A stretch of DNA of 64,000 nt from Neorhizobium lilium (GTDB taxonomy: Bacteria > Pseudomonadota > Alphaproteobacteria > Rhizobiales > Rhizobiaceae), in assembly GCF_004053875.1 (NCBI RefSeq), contig NZ_SBIP01000002.1, positions 930,001 to 994,000 of the forward strand, written 5' to 3'. The notes under the pieces are model-generated. The model was not told the origin of the DNA and ran no database searches. It saw only the letters and a list, made by a program, of their open reading frames with translations. Of the stretch, positions 25,204-34,010 are shown piece after piece (within the stretch, counting starts at the first letter, position 1; every line of letters begins with the position of its first letter). Both the position numbers and the translations under genes were made by a program.

Positions 25204-26664
25204 ATGTCGCAAGCACTCGGAACGGATGTCTTCAACCTCGCACCCATCGCCATGTGGATCGAAGACTTCAGCGAGGTGAACAACCTCTTCAACGCCTGGA
25301 AGGCGGAAGGAGTAACCGATATCCGCTCCTTTCTTCGGGAGGAGACGTCCCGCGTCGTCCAATGCTCACGGCTGATCCGGATCGACGAGGTGAACAGGAA
25401 GACGCTGGAGCTGTTCGAAGCGGACGATATCGAGCATTTGAGGACCAACATCTCGCGGGTCTTTCGCGACGACATGCTGGAGCCCCACATCAACGAGCTC
25501 GCCGAGCTGTTCGACGGCAAGCTTTCCTTCTCCACTCCCACCGTCAACTATAGCCTGACAGGGCGGCGGCTCGACATTCAGCTTCGCGGCGCGGTCATGC
25601 CGGGCTATGAGGCGACGCTCGGAAAGCTGCTGCTGACCACGGAAGACATTACCGTGCAGGAGGATGCGCGGCGGGCCGAAGCTGCCCAGAGGCGGTATGC
25701 GGAGGGGATATTCCAGCATTCCCCCGTCTCTCTCTGGATCGAGGATTTCAGCCGTATCAAGCAGTTGATCGACAATGTCCGCGCGCGCGGCATCAGCGAC
25801 TTCCGCACTTTTACGGATGTGCATCCGGAGTTCGTGCAGCAATGCATCAGCGAAATTCGCGTCCTGAGCGTCAACCAGGCAACGCTTGATCTCTTCGGCG
25901 CACCGGACCAGACGACACTGCTGATGCGGCTTGGCGACGTCCTGCGCGACGATATGGAAAAGCCCTTCCGCGAGCAACTGAACGAGCTGTGGAACGGCAA
26001 TCTCTTCCACCACCGCGAGGTCATCAACTACGCACTGGACGGAAGCGAACGCCATATTCTTTTGCATTTTTCCGTGTTTCCAGGTCATGAGCACGACTGG
26101 TCGCGCGTGCAGGTGGCGCTGGCGGACATTACCGCGCGCAAGAAGGCTGAAGCCTATCTCGAATATCTCGGCAAGCACGACGTGCTGACGAAGCTCTACA
26201 ACCGCGCCTTCTACGTGGACGAAATGAACCGGCTGGAGCGAAAGCTGCTCCGTCCCGTTTCCGCTATCGTCGTCGATCTCAACGGCCTGAAGGAAACCAA
26301 CGACCAGATGGGCCACGACGCGGGTGACGCCCTGCTGCGCCGGTTCGGAGAAATCCTCAATGGCGCAGTGTCGCCTCCCAACCATGCCTGCCGCATCGGC
26401 GGCGACGAGTTTGCAGTCCTCATGCCGGGCGCGGATGCCAAGGCCGCTGCGTCGATGATGGAGACGATCAACGAGCTGCTGAAGATCAACAACCAGTTTT
26501 ATTCGACTGCCCAGATCAGCATGTCGTTAGGCGCCGCTACAAGCGAACCGGGCGAGTCCATGGAATCGCTGCTGAAGCGGGCCGATGTGCTGATGTACGA
26601 GCACAAGAAGGCCCATTATCAGGTCAAGCATCATGGTAGCGCGGAGCATTCGGGCTCTTTTTAG
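25204..26664 (+). CDS. diguanylate cyclase with two tandem PAS-like sensor domains
   Basis: 486 residues. Two homologous sensor modules are in tandem, each opening with P-x-x-WIEDFS (about 16-23 and 176-183) and closing with DIT before the linker; the second is followed by a short coiled segment. The GGDEF domain starts near residue 325 (YLGKHDVLTKLYNRAFY), and the active loop GGDEF is at 399-403. An upstream RxxD inhibitory site is not visible. No EAL domain follows. The protein should make cyclic-di-GMP in response to an unknown cytoplasmic cue. Translation starts at an ATG after AGGTGA. Confidence 0.92.
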   Translation: MSQALGTDVFNLAPIAMWIEDFSEVNNLFNAWKAEGVTDIRSFLREETSRVVQCSRLIRIDEVNRKTLELFEADDIEHLRTNISRVFRDDMLEPHINELAELFDGKLSFSTPTVNYSLTGRRLDIQLRGAVMPGYEATLGKLLLTTEDITVQEDARRAEAAQRRYAEGIFQHSPVSLWIEDFSRIKQLIDNVRARGISDFRTFTDVHPEFVQQCISEIRVLSVNQATLDLFGAPDQTTLLMRLGDVLRDDMEKPFREQLNELWNGNLFHHREVINYALDGSERHILLHFSVFPGHEHDWSRVQVALADITARKKAEAYLEYLGKHDVLTKLYNRAFYVDEMNRLERKLLRPVSAIVVDLNGLKETNDQMGHDAGDALLRRFGEILNGAVSPPNHACRIGGDEFAVLMPGADAKAAASMMETINELLKINNQFYSTAQISMSLGAATSEPGESMESLLKRADVLMYEHKKAHYQVKHHGSAEHSGSF

Positions 26665-27887
26665 CTCAGAGATCCGTGCGTTGTCATCGCTTTCTCCGTG
26701 TCGCCGCCTTTCAACCGGGCGACCCCGACAGAGAGGAGCACGCCAAGAACGGCAATGGCTGCTGCCACATAGCCGATGTTTTCGAGGCCAAGGTGTTGGA
26801 TGACGGTGCCGCCGATGATCGCACCGAGGCCGATGCCGGCATTGGCCATGGAGACGTTGAGGGTGCCTGCCAGAGCCTGTGCATGGGTAGCGGCCTTCAT
26901 CACCCGCACCTGGCAGATGGGGTAGAGGGCGGTGTTGGCGATGCCCCAGACGCCGAGGGCGACCATCAGCAGGGCATGAGAGGAAGATAGAGGCACGGTC
27001 GCGGCCATGCCCAAGGCCAGAACGGCCGTCGCGACACCGGTGGCGGCAAGCGGTCCCTTGCCGACGAAGTGTCCGCCAAGCCAGTTGCCGATCAATCCGA
27101 GAACGCCGAAGCCCATCAGCCACCAGCCGACCTGCCCGGCCGGAACCATGGCGATCCTCTCCAGAATGTCCGCGAGATAGGTATAGGCAGTGAACATGGC
27201 AGTGAAGACCACCACCGACAGGGCCATATTGCCGAGAAAGAATGGCTCCTTCAGGATACGTGCTTGGTCGGCAGCGCCGACTTTCTTAGGCTGAACGACG
27301 GATGGCATGACGAAGGCGAGCAGAACCGCCATGAGTGCCGAGAGGCCTGCAAGAAGCCAGAAGGTGCCGCGCCATGCGAGAGCATCAGCCGCAAGCGTTC
27401 CAAGCGGTATGCCGAACACCATGGCGGCGGCAATGCCCATATAGACCTGCGAGATCGCCTTGCCGGACCGTTCCGGACCGACAAGTTCGCCTGCAGTTTC
27501 GCTGGCCGTGCCCCAAAAGACCGGGAGGGCGAGCGCCGGCAGGAAGCGGCCGAGCCCGAGAACCCAGATGTTCGGTGCCAGTGCAGCCAGTGCGTTGGAT
27601 ATGGCAAAGACACCGAGGATGAAGATGAACAGCCGCTTGCGATCCAGATGCGAAACCATGGCAGTGAGGAATGGTCCGGCCAGCATCACCGTAAAGGCAA
27701 ATAGCGTCACAAGCTGGCCTGCAAGGGCGACCGAGATACCGAGGTCTCGGGCCAGGCCTGGAAGCAGGCCGACGATGATGAATTCCGTCGTGACGATGAC
27801 GAAAGCAGACGCTGCGAGAAGAAGAACGGAAAGCCGCGCGCCTGAGGCCTGAGTGGACAAGGGGGTGGCCGAGGTGCCGATGCTCAT
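26661..27887 (-). CDS. MFS efflux transporter (AraJ/YdhP-like, DHA1 family)
   Basis: 408 residues from the ATG at 27887, preceded by AGGAG. Twelve hydrophobic segments are visible, with TTEFIIVGLLPGLARDLGIS in helix 1, DRKRLFIFILGVF in the loop between helices 2 and 3, and GRFLPALALPVFWGTAS in helix 4, as in sugar-efflux or drug exporters of the DHA1 group. Substrate unknown. It is divergent from a LysR gene with a clear dyad between them. Its 3' end overlaps the diguanylate cyclase gene by 4 bases in convergent orientation. Confidence 0.92.
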   Translation of the reverse strand: MSIGTSATPLSTQASGARLSVLLLAASAFVIVTTEFIIVGLLPGLARDLGISVALAGQLVTLFAFTVMLAGPFLTAMVSHLDRKRLFIFILGVFAISNALAALAPNIWVLGLGRFLPALALPVFWGTASETAGELVGPERSGKAISQVYMGIAAAMVFGIPLGTLAADALAWRGTFWLLAGLSALMAVLLAFVMPSVVQPKKVGAADQARILKEPFFLGNMALSVVVFTAMFTAYTYLADILERIAMVPAGQVGWWLMGFGVLGLIGNWLGGHFVGKGPLAATGVATAVLALGMAATVPLSSSHALLMVALGVWGIANTALYPICQVRVMKAATHAQALAGTLNVSMANAGIGLGAIIGGTVIQHLGLENIGYVAAAIAVLGVLLSVGVARLKGGDTEKAMTTHGSLS

Positions 27888-27959
27888 AGGGGTGCTCCTG
27901 ATAAAGGAGACTGGTCTACTGCGGAAGAGCCGGCTGGTCACGCGGTCAAAATTCCGGTA

Positions 27960-27982
27960 ATTATGGACTATGTTTCCATAAT
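27960..27982. promoter_or_regulatory. LysR-type operator between MFS and LysR genes
   Basis: Perfect dyad ATTATGG-N9-CCATAAT, containing a T-N11-A core, located 12 bases before the LysR start and 72 bases before the MFS start. It is AT-rich in a GC-rich setting. A shared control site for both divergent genes is likely. Confidence 0.6.
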
Positions 27983-27994
27983 ACGGGATGTCTC

Positions 27995-28903
27995 ATGTAT
28001 CCGACGGAGCGTCTGAAGGGCATAGAGGTGTTTGTCGAAGCGGCGCGGGCCGGCAGCTTCACCGTGGCAGGGCAGCGCCTTAACCTCACCAACTCGGCTG
28101 TCGGCAAGAGCGTCGGCAGGCTGGAGGCGAGGCTCGGCCGCCGGCTGTTCGAACGTACGACGCGAAGCCTGGCGCTCACGGATGCCGGCAGCGCCTTTTA
28201 TGCCATCTGCCTGCGGGTGCTTTCCGATCTCGCCGATGCCGAGGCCGTGCTGGCATCGCATGAGAACGAACCCATTGGACGCCTGAAGATCAACGTGCCG
28301 GTCGCCTTTGGCCGCATGCAGGTCATGCCGCTCGTCCTGCAGCTTGCAGAAAGGCATCCCGGGCTTCGTCCCGAGGTGAATTTCACCGACCGTTTCGTGG
28401 ATATGGTGGAGGAGAACGTCGATCTTGCCGTCCGCATCACCGCGTCGGACGTCTGGCCCGACGCCTTGGGCCGGCGGCATCTCGGGGCCGAGCGCCTCAT
28501 CATCTGCGCATCGCCCGGCTTTATCGAAAGACAGGGTTCGCCGGGCTCGATCGACGACCTGGCCGAGTTCGACAGCGTCCTCTACGGAAGGGCGGACGGG
28601 AGCACGATACCCTGGAGGATCACACAGGATGGCGCGTCTGCCGAAGCCCGCGTCATGGAAGGTCGGCTTGTCCTCGGGAGCGCAGAGGCGCAGGTGGAGG
28701 CGGTCAAGGCGGGATTCGGGATCGCACAACTGGCTACGTGGCTGATCAGGGACGAGCTCGAGCGGGGCGAACTGGTGCAGGTCCTGCCGGAGGCGGCCAC
28801 GGACGGGCTGCCGCTGCATCTGGTCTGGCCGCGCAGCCGTCAGCTCAGCCCCAAGGTCGATGCGCTGATAACGCTGCTGGCGCAGGAGCTGCGCATCCGG
28901 TGA
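27995..28903 (+). CDS. LysR-family transcriptional regulator
   Basis: 302 residues. The DNA-binding domain (about 5-65) contains FTVAGQRLNLTNSAVGKSVGRLEARLGRRLF and LALTDAGSAFY. The effector domain includes VDLAVRITASDVWPDALG. It is divergent from the MFS exporter gene and shares a symmetric operator with it, so it probably controls that transporter. Inducer unknown. Confidence 0.93.
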   Translation: MYPTERLKGIEVFVEAARAGSFTVAGQRLNLTNSAVGKSVGRLEARLGRRLFERTTRSLALTDAGSAFYAICLRVLSDLADAEAVLASHENEPIGRLKINVPVAFGRMQVMPLVLQLAERHPGLRPEVNFTDRFVDMVEENVDLAVRITASDVWPDALGRRHLGAERLIICASPGFIERQGSPGSIDDLAEFDSVLYGRADGSTIPWRITQDGASAEARVMEGRLVLGSAEAQVEAVKAGFGIAQLATWLIRDELERGELVQVLPEAATDGLPLHLVWPRSRQLSPKVDALITLLAQELRIR

Positions 28904-28931
28904 AGCAGCCTGTCGCCGCACGCCGGGCAAG

Positions 28932-28959
28932 AAAAACCCGCCGAGATCATCGGCGGGTT
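28932..28959 (-). terminator. intrinsic terminator of the gapR transcript
   Basis: AACCCGCCGA (28935-28944) and TCGGCGGGTT (28950-28959), 5-base loop. On the minus strand it is followed by TTTTTC, so it terminates leftward transcription from 29014-30530. Confidence 0.85.
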
Positions 28960-29013
28960 CCCTATCGATAGGCCATCTTCAGAAGCAGGCGCCTTCGCCT
29001 TGCTTGGAAAGCG

Positions 29014-29286
29014 TCAGGCAGCGTCCTGCTCGGCCGGGGCTTCGATCATGCCCAGCGCCTGGAGGTAGGTGTCGAGGATCATGTCCTCTTCCATCCGCTC
29101 CTGATCGTCCTTCTTGCGCAGGGCAATCACCTTCTTGAGGATCTTGGTGTCGAAGCCCATGCCCTTCGCCTCGCCGTAGACGTCCTTGATGTCGTCGGCG
29201 ATCGTCTTCTTTTCTTCTTCGAGTCGTTCAATGCGCTCGACAAAAGCGCGGAGCTGGTCGCGGGCGACGCCATGAGCATCAGACAT
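29014..29286 (-). CDS. gapR: GapR-type DUF2312 nucleoid-associated protein
   Basis: 90 residues. [41 protein letters not shown] and [19 protein letters not shown] are the DUF2312 (UPF0335) core. Caulobacter GapR, the studied member, clamps over-twisted AT-rich DNA ahead of polymerases and replication forks. The protein has two long helices and a C-terminal helix and forms dimers and tetramers. The gene is the last of a minus-strand series with the DUF1244 gene and the N-formylglutamate-amidohydrolase-like gene. An intrinsic terminator follows. Confidence 0.93.
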   Translation of the reverse strand: MSDAHGVARDQLRAFVERIERLEEEKKTIADDIKDVYGEAKGMGFDTKILKKVIALRKKDDQERMEEDMILDTYLQALGMIEAPAEQDAA

Positions 29287-29369
29287 CTGGGTCTCCTGAT
29301 GGTGAGATGGAAAGAGTGGCTGTCACCTGCCGAAAAGCTGTCCCGAGGTCAAGTCCAAACGGGACCGGA

Positions 29370-29715
29370 TCAACCATGGACAGGCTTGTTGCCGTCGAAT
29401 GCGGCTTTTTGTGCGTCCGAAGCTTCTGCCTGGTGGAGGTTTTTCCAGTCCTCGTAAGGCATGCCCGTAGACGACTTCGCGAGACTGGTCTTTGGTGAGC
29501 GGTGCGCCTGCCGCGTTCGCGGCGTCCAGATACCAATTGGACAGGCAGTTGCGGCAAAAGCCGGCCATGTTCATCAGGTCGATGTTCTGGACATCCGTGC
29601 GCTCGCGCAGGTGGTGGACGAGGCGACGGAAAACCGCGGCCTCGAACTCCGTCTGTTGTTGGCTGGTGAGACCGGTAACGGCGCCTGCAGGTGCCAGTGG
29701 AGCAGTGTCGGTCAT
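29370..29715 (-). pseudogene. DUF1244 family protein with a one-base frameshift
   Basis: From the ATG at 29715 the frame encodes the DUF1244 core FRRLVHHLRERTDVQNIDLM and MAGFCRNCLSNWYLDA, up to SREVVYG. It then runs into unrelated sequence, ending only at 29323. If one base of the CCC at 29464-29466 is ignored, the frame continues YGMPYEDWKNLHQAEASD and ends at a TGA at 29370. This is the normal DUF1244 C-terminus and gives the usual length of about 115 residues. Either the gene is frameshifted or the base is an assembly error. Function of the family is unknown. Confidence 0.8.
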
Positions 29716-29738
29716 AGCTTTTCTCCTCTTGCCCGCGT

Positions 29739-30530
29739 TCAGCCCGGATAGGGACCAGTGCGGGACGGAAAGATGCGGTATTCATGCAATGTGGGTTGCG
29801 TATTCAGTGTTTGGAAGATCGGCGCCAGCCTTTCCGCCCAGGCAGCGATGCCGGCTTTGTCGGCGATCAGGTCCTGACGAACTTCGAGAAGCGCATGCGG
29901 GATGCCCGGGATCATGCAGTGCCGGTACATGGTGTCGCCTTTGAGGGCACCGTCATAGGGCTCGTTGTCGCCGACGATTATATCGCCCGGCTGCCGCAGC
30001 AGGTCGAGTAGCGGTGTCACGGCGCGGCCGTCGCTATCCCACAAGACGGCCGCATGCCAGGGCCGGGCGAAATCCTTCCAGAAGGGGGTAAAGGAATGCA
30101 GCGATAGAACCAGTGGCGCCCGGCCGGAAGCGCTAGCCCTGACGATGGTACGTTCCACGGCCCAGTGATAGGGCCGGTGAAAGGCATCCAGGCGAAAATC
30201 CCATTCGTCCTGCGCCATCGGGTGGTTGCCGGGAACGATCGCGCCGTCGGAAATCTTCATGATCAGCGTCGGATCGTCCTCGCCCCGGTTCGGATCGATC
30301 AGCAGGCGGGAAAAGCCGCCCAGCACGGCCGGCACACCGAGCCTGGCTGCAAGCCGGCGGGTTAGCCCCTCGATGCCGATATCGAAGGCGATGTGGCGCC
30401 GAAAGGCGCTTTCCGGCAGGCCGAGGCTGCCATAGGCGGCCGGCAGGCGGTTCATGGCATGGTCGGCGATCAGGACCATGCCGATGTCATAATCGCCTTC
30501 TACGATCTCGAAGGGTATGAAATCCTGCAT
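29739..30530 (-). CDS. N-formylglutamate amidohydrolase family protein
   Basis: 263 residues from the ATG at 30530; an upstream in-frame start lacks support. VLIADHAMNRLPAAYGSLGL, the acidic HIAFDIGIEGLTRRLA, RLLIDPNRGEDDPTLI, VLSLHSFTP and HALLEVRQDLI follow the FGase pattern, with metal-ligand candidates in each. Classical HutG members hydrolyse N-formylglutamate in histidine degradation. No hut genes are adjacent, and a second, quite different family member lies at 61019-61906, so the substrate here is open. A decayed antitoxin gene overlaps its start. Confidence 0.85.
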   Translation of the reverse strand: MQDFIPFEIVEGDYDIGMVLIADHAMNRLPAAYGSLGLPESAFRRHIAFDIGIEGLTRRLAARLGVPAVLGGFSRLLIDPNRGEDDPTLIMKISDGAIVPGNHPMAQDEWDFRLDAFHRPYHWAVERTIVRASASGRAPLVLSLHSFTPFWKDFARPWHAAVLWDSDGRAVTPLLDLLRQPGDIIVGDNEPYDGALKGDTMYRHCMIPGIPHALLEVRQDLIADKAGIAAWAERLAPIFQTLNTQPTLHEYRIFPSRTGPYPG

Positions 30531-30722
30531 GGCGTCCCGCTTCGATCTGCATGGGGGAAGGTTTGATTGCACAGCCCACCGTTTCGCTTTCCTGTTGCAG
30601 GAGATATTCTTCGAGCGCTTCCTCGGCAATCGCTGTTGCGGGCCGGCTGGTAACGGAGGATAAATAATCGAGCCGTTCCTTCATCTCGCTCGATATACGA
30701 GGGATATCGCGTGAGAAGTCAT
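30487..30722 (-). pseudogene. ribbon-helix-helix antitoxin relic with N-terminal frameshift
   Basis: From an internal ATG at 30684 the frame reads MKERLDYLSSVTSRPATAIA and EEALEEYLLQQE, typical of a CopG/ParD ribbon-helix-helix antitoxin, but it lacks the DNA-binding N-terminal strand. Upstream, an ATG at 30722 with a GGAGGTG ribosome-binding site encodes MTSHAISL in another frame. Adding one base near 30698-30704 would join it to RISSEMKERL, a normal antitoxin N-terminus. The C-terminal 35 residues do not look like a normal antitoxin tail. No toxin gene is adjacent. A dead toxin-antitoxin remnant is likely. Confidence 0.6.
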
Positions 30723-30757
30723 GAGCGCAGGCACCTCCAACTTCGTCCTGTTATAGC

Positions 30758-31681
30758 ATGAAACCGGATCCCATGAAACTCGCCCACACGCCCTATGACG
30801 GATCGTCCAAGCCCTTCACGATCGGCCTTTCGCAGCTTGATCCCGATCGCTGGATCGAGCCCGACGAACACCTTGCCGAACAGGTGGAGGAAAAGAGACG
30901 GCTCCTGGCAGAGCATGGCGAGCAGGTGTTCCGGGCAGAGCCGGACACCCAAGCGGCACAGGCCGAAATTCTTCAGGCCCTCATCGACTACCTGCCTGCT
31001 CGTCATCCTGCCTATTACCGTCGCGACGGGAACCGGATGCAGGTGGCGGGCCGGCCCATCGATCTGACGGATGCAACCATGCCCGCGCTGCAGTGCGCCG
31101 GCTTCCTCGTTCAGGACGATCTCGTTCTCATGCGCCGCGGCGAAAACGGCTGGCGGATCGCGGCCGCTCTCCTTGCCTTCCCATCCTCCTGGTCGCTTCA
31201 GGAAAAGTTCGGAAAGGTCATGGACGAGGTGCATGCGCCCGTGCCGGATTTCGGCGCCGGCAGCCGCAATGCCGACCTCATCAACCGCATGTTCGACAAT
31301 CTGGCGCCGGGCCGCATCGTGGTGCGCTGGAACTGGTCGGTCAACTGGCGTGCCGCGCTTTATCATCCCGCACCGACGCCGGCGAACGAGCTCGCCTCCG
31401 CGTCCTCTGGGGACGCCGTGATCCGGGTGGAGCGCCAGACGCTGCGCAAGCTGTCTGTCTCCGGCGACATCCTCTTCACAATCCGCATCTATCTGGATCC
31501 GGTGAAGACGATCCTGGCGCAGCCCAATGCCGCCGAACTTGCCGCATCGCTGGCCGCGCAGCTGGAAGCGCTGACGATCGACCAAGCCCGCTACAAAGGC
31601 CTGGTTTCGAAACGCAACGAGCTGATCCGGCTGCTGCGGGCTGCTTCTCAACCGGCAGTGCTCGCAGAATCTGAAGCCTGA
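30758..31681 (+). CDS. DUF3445, heme-dependent oxidative N-demethylase-like protein
   Basis: 307 residues from the ATG at 30758 (a second ATG at 30773 is equally good). PFTIGLSQLDPDRWIEPD, YYRRDGNRMQ, LVLMRRGENGWRIAAALLAF, PSSWSLQEKFGKVMDEVHAPVP and RWNWSVNW match the DUF3445 family. The characterised fungal and bacterial members are heme proteins that demethylate dimethylamine or related amines. The PSSW motif and the histidine following it are family hallmarks. Whether this protein uses amines is unknown. It stands alone between the antitoxin relic and homospermidine synthase. Confidence 0.8.
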   Translation: MKPDPMKLAHTPYDGSSKPFTIGLSQLDPDRWIEPDEHLAEQVEEKRRLLAEHGEQVFRAEPDTQAAQAEILQALIDYLPARHPAYYRRDGNRMQVAGRPIDLTDATMPALQCAGFLVQDDLVLMRRGENGWRIAAALLAFPSSWSLQEKFGKVMDEVHAPVPDFGAGSRNADLINRMFDNLAPGRIVVRWNWSVNWRAALYHPAPTPANELASASSGDAVIRVERQTLRKLSVSGDILFTIRIYLDPVKTILAQPNAAELAASLAAQLEALTIDQARYKGLVSKRNELIRLLRAASQPAVLAESEA

Positions 31682-31821
31682 CCAGTCTCTGCTCGCAGCA
31701 GGCTCTTTATTGTGACGCGGTTTTATGATCTAGAGCCCGGCGAAATCGCGCATTTGCGCAAGAAATCACCGCCGAAGAAGCGGGCGGCGGCCGACAGGCT
31801 GCAGATCCAAAGGAGATAAGC

Positions 31822-33273
31822 ATGGCAGAGACCACCTATCCGGTTTACGGCGAAATCACCGGCCCGATCGTCATGATCGGTTTCGGCTCGATCGGCCGCG
31901 GCACCCTGCCGCTGATCGAACGCCACTTCAAGTTCGACAAGAGCCGGATGGTCGTCATCGATCCGCGCGAGGAACCTTCCGACATGGAAATCCTTAAGAA
32001 GCACGGTATCCGCCACATCAAGGAATACGTGACGAAGGAGAACTACAAGGATCTCCTGAAGCCGCTCCTCACGGAAGGTGAAGGCCAGGGCTTCTGCGTC
32101 AACCTGTCGGTCGATACCGGCTCGCTCGACCTGATGAAGCTCTGCCGCAAGCTCGACGTGCTCTATATCGACACGGTCGTCGAACCCTGGCTCGGCTTCT
32201 ATTTCGACAAGAACATGAAGAATTCCGAGCGCACCAACTACGCGCTACGCGAAACCGTGCGTCACGAAAAGAAGAAGAACCCGGGCGGCGCGACTGCCGT
32301 TTCCACCTGCGGCGCAAACCCGGGCATGGTCTCGTGGTTCGTCAAGCAGGCGCTGATCAACCTCGCCAACGATACGGGCCTGAAGTTCGAAGAGCCGGAC
32401 CAGCACGACCGCGAAGGCTGGGCCAAGCTGATGAAGAAGCTCGGCGTCAAGGGTGTCCACATCGCCGAGCGCGACACCCAGCTGACGAAGAACCCGAAGC
32501 CGCTCAACGTCTTCTGGAACACCTGGTCCGTCGAAGGCTTCATTTCCGAAGGCCTGCAACCGGCTGAACTCGGCTGGGGCACCCACGAAAACTGGATGCC
32601 GAAGAACGCCAAGAAGCACAAGAAGGGTTCACAGGCCGCCATCTATCTGGAGCAGCCGGGCGCCAACACCCGTGTACGCACCTGGTGCCCGACGCCTGGC
32701 CCGCAATACGGTTTCCTCGTTACCCACAACGAATCCATCTCGATCGCCGATTACTTCACGGTGCGCGACAAGGACGGCGAAGTGACCTTCCGCCCGACCT
32801 GCCACTACGCCTACCATCCGGCCAATGATGCCGTGCTGTCGCTGCACGAAATGTTCGGCAATGGCGGCCATCCGCAGCCTGTCCATCACGTTCTCGACGA
32901 GAACGAACTGGTCGACGGCGTCGATGAACTCGGCGTACTGCTCTACGGCCATGAGAAGAACGCCTACTGGTTCGGTTCGCGCCTTTCTCTCGAAGAGACC
33001 CGCCGCATCGCTCCCTACCAGAACGCGACCGGCCTGCAGGTGACCTCGGCTGTTCTCGCCGGCATGGTCTATGCGCTCGAAAACCCGACAGCCGGCATCG
33101 TCGAAGCCGACGAGATCGACTACAAGCGCTGCCTGGAAGTCCAGCTGCCTTATCTCGGCCCAGTCGAAGGCCACTATACTGATTGGACCCCGCTCGACGG
33201 TCGCCCGGGCCTCTTCCCGGAAGACCTGGACGAGAAGGATCCATGGCAGTTCCGCAACATCCTGGTTCGCTGA
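31822..33273 (+). CDS. hss: homospermidine synthase
   Basis: 483 residues, full family length. The Rossmann loop GFGSIGRG (20-27), STCGANPGMVSWFVKQALI, and W/H-rich segments such as LGWGTHENWMP and CHYAYHPANDAV mark bacterial Hss. The NAD-dependent enzyme joins the aminobutyl group of putrescine to a second putrescine (or from spermidine), giving sym-homospermidine, the main polyamine of many rhizobia. It has a near-consensus AAGGAGATAAGC leader. Single gene, with a terminator immediately after. Confidence 0.97.
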   Translation: MAETTYPVYGEITGPIVMIGFGSIGRGTLPLIERHFKFDKSRMVVIDPREEPSDMEILKKHGIRHIKEYVTKENYKDLLKPLLTEGEGQGFCVNLSVDTGSLDLMKLCRKLDVLYIDTVVEPWLGFYFDKNMKNSERTNYALRETVRHEKKKNPGGATAVSTCGANPGMVSWFVKQALINLANDTGLKFEEPDQHDREGWAKLMKKLGVKGVHIAERDTQLTKNPKPLNVFWNTWSVEGFISEGLQPAELGWGTHENWMPKNAKKHKKGSQAAIYLEQPGANTRVRTWCPTPGPQYGFLVTHNESISIADYFTVRDKDGEVTFRPTCHYAYHPANDAVLSLHEMFGNGGHPQPVHHVLDENELVDGVDELGVLLYGHEKNAYWFGSRLSLEETRRIAPYQNATGLQVTSAVLAGMVYALENPTAGIVEADEIDYKRCLEVQLPYLGPVEGHYTDWTPLDGRPGLFPEDLDEKDPWQFRNILVR

Positions 33274-33298
33274 TTCACTACTTTTCTGTGTATTTGGA

Positions 33299-33324
33299 AA
33301 CGCCCGCCATCAAGCGGGCGTTTT
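33299..33324 (+). terminator. intrinsic terminator after homospermidine synthase
   Basis: AACGCCCGC (33299-33307), CATCAA loop, GCGGGCGTT (33314-33322), T-run. Confidence 0.92.
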
Positions 33325-33416
33325 CTGTGTGGAAACAGGCTGCACCGAACCCTAGAGTATGTCAGGGCTAATATGACCTTCACACGCCAGACGGTGCGAA
33401 TCGCGGGAGAAAGATC

Positions 33417-33782
33417 ATGAACTTCAAGATGGGCCTCGTTTTCATGGCCGCCGCCAGCCTCACGGCTTGCGTTTCCTCCCAGCCCCAGCGCATGGCCTCC
33501 TTGCAGCCTGCGTTGCCGCAGGGGGTCGAAGGCACATGGGTCGATCCGAACGGCATCGTCTCGACCTTCCAGAGCGGCACCTTCAACACGCGCGCCAGCG
33601 ACAGCAACGCGCTACTGGCATCGGGCACCTACACGAAGCTCTCGCCGACCCTGGTCGAGATCAACATGACCTCGCTCGTCCGCAAGACACAGTCGCGCGT
33701 CAATTGTTCGCTTGCGACACCAAGCCAGCTGAACTGCACGCAGGACACCGGCGCCCAGTTTTCGCTCGCGCGCCGTACCTGA
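33417..33782 (+). CDS. omp10: outer membrane lipoprotein Omp10 family
   Basis: 121 residues. A lipoprotein signal ends with the lipobox LTAC (Cys18). The mature part has VEGTWVDPNGIVSTF, FNTRASDSNALLASGTY, LSPTLVEINMTSLVR and VNCSLATPSQLNC, colinear with the Brucella Omp10 lipoprotein. Two cysteines could form a disulfide. Omp10 is a small immunogenic outer-membrane lipoprotein of uncertain role. Monocistronic, with terminators on both sides. Confidence 0.92.
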   Translation: MNFKMGLVFMAAASLTACVSSQPQRMASLQPALPQGVEGTWVDPNGIVSTFQSGTFNTRASDSNALLASGTYTKLSPTLVEINMTSLVRKTQSRVNCSLATPSQLNCTQDTGAQFSLARRT

Positions 33783-33807
33783 GGCCGACACTATTTGCAT
33801 GATGATG

Positions 33808-33841
33808 AACCCGCCGGGCACGCCGCCTTGGCGGGTTTTTT
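33808..33841 (+). terminator. intrinsic terminator after omp10
   Basis: AACCCGCC (33808-33815) and GGCGGGTT (33830-33837) followed by TTTT. Confidence 0.9.
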
Positions 33842-34010
33842 CGTTGTGCGACGGTCATGCGAATGCCGGACTGTCATATTTCGCTTGAAACCGGTTTTTC
33901 TTGATGAAACCATGCCCCGCACAATGATTGTCACGCTGGAACGCTAAAGCGGAAATTGGCGACAGGCGGCAGAACGGCGTCGCGCAGAGATAACAACAGG
34001 AGAGAGACAG

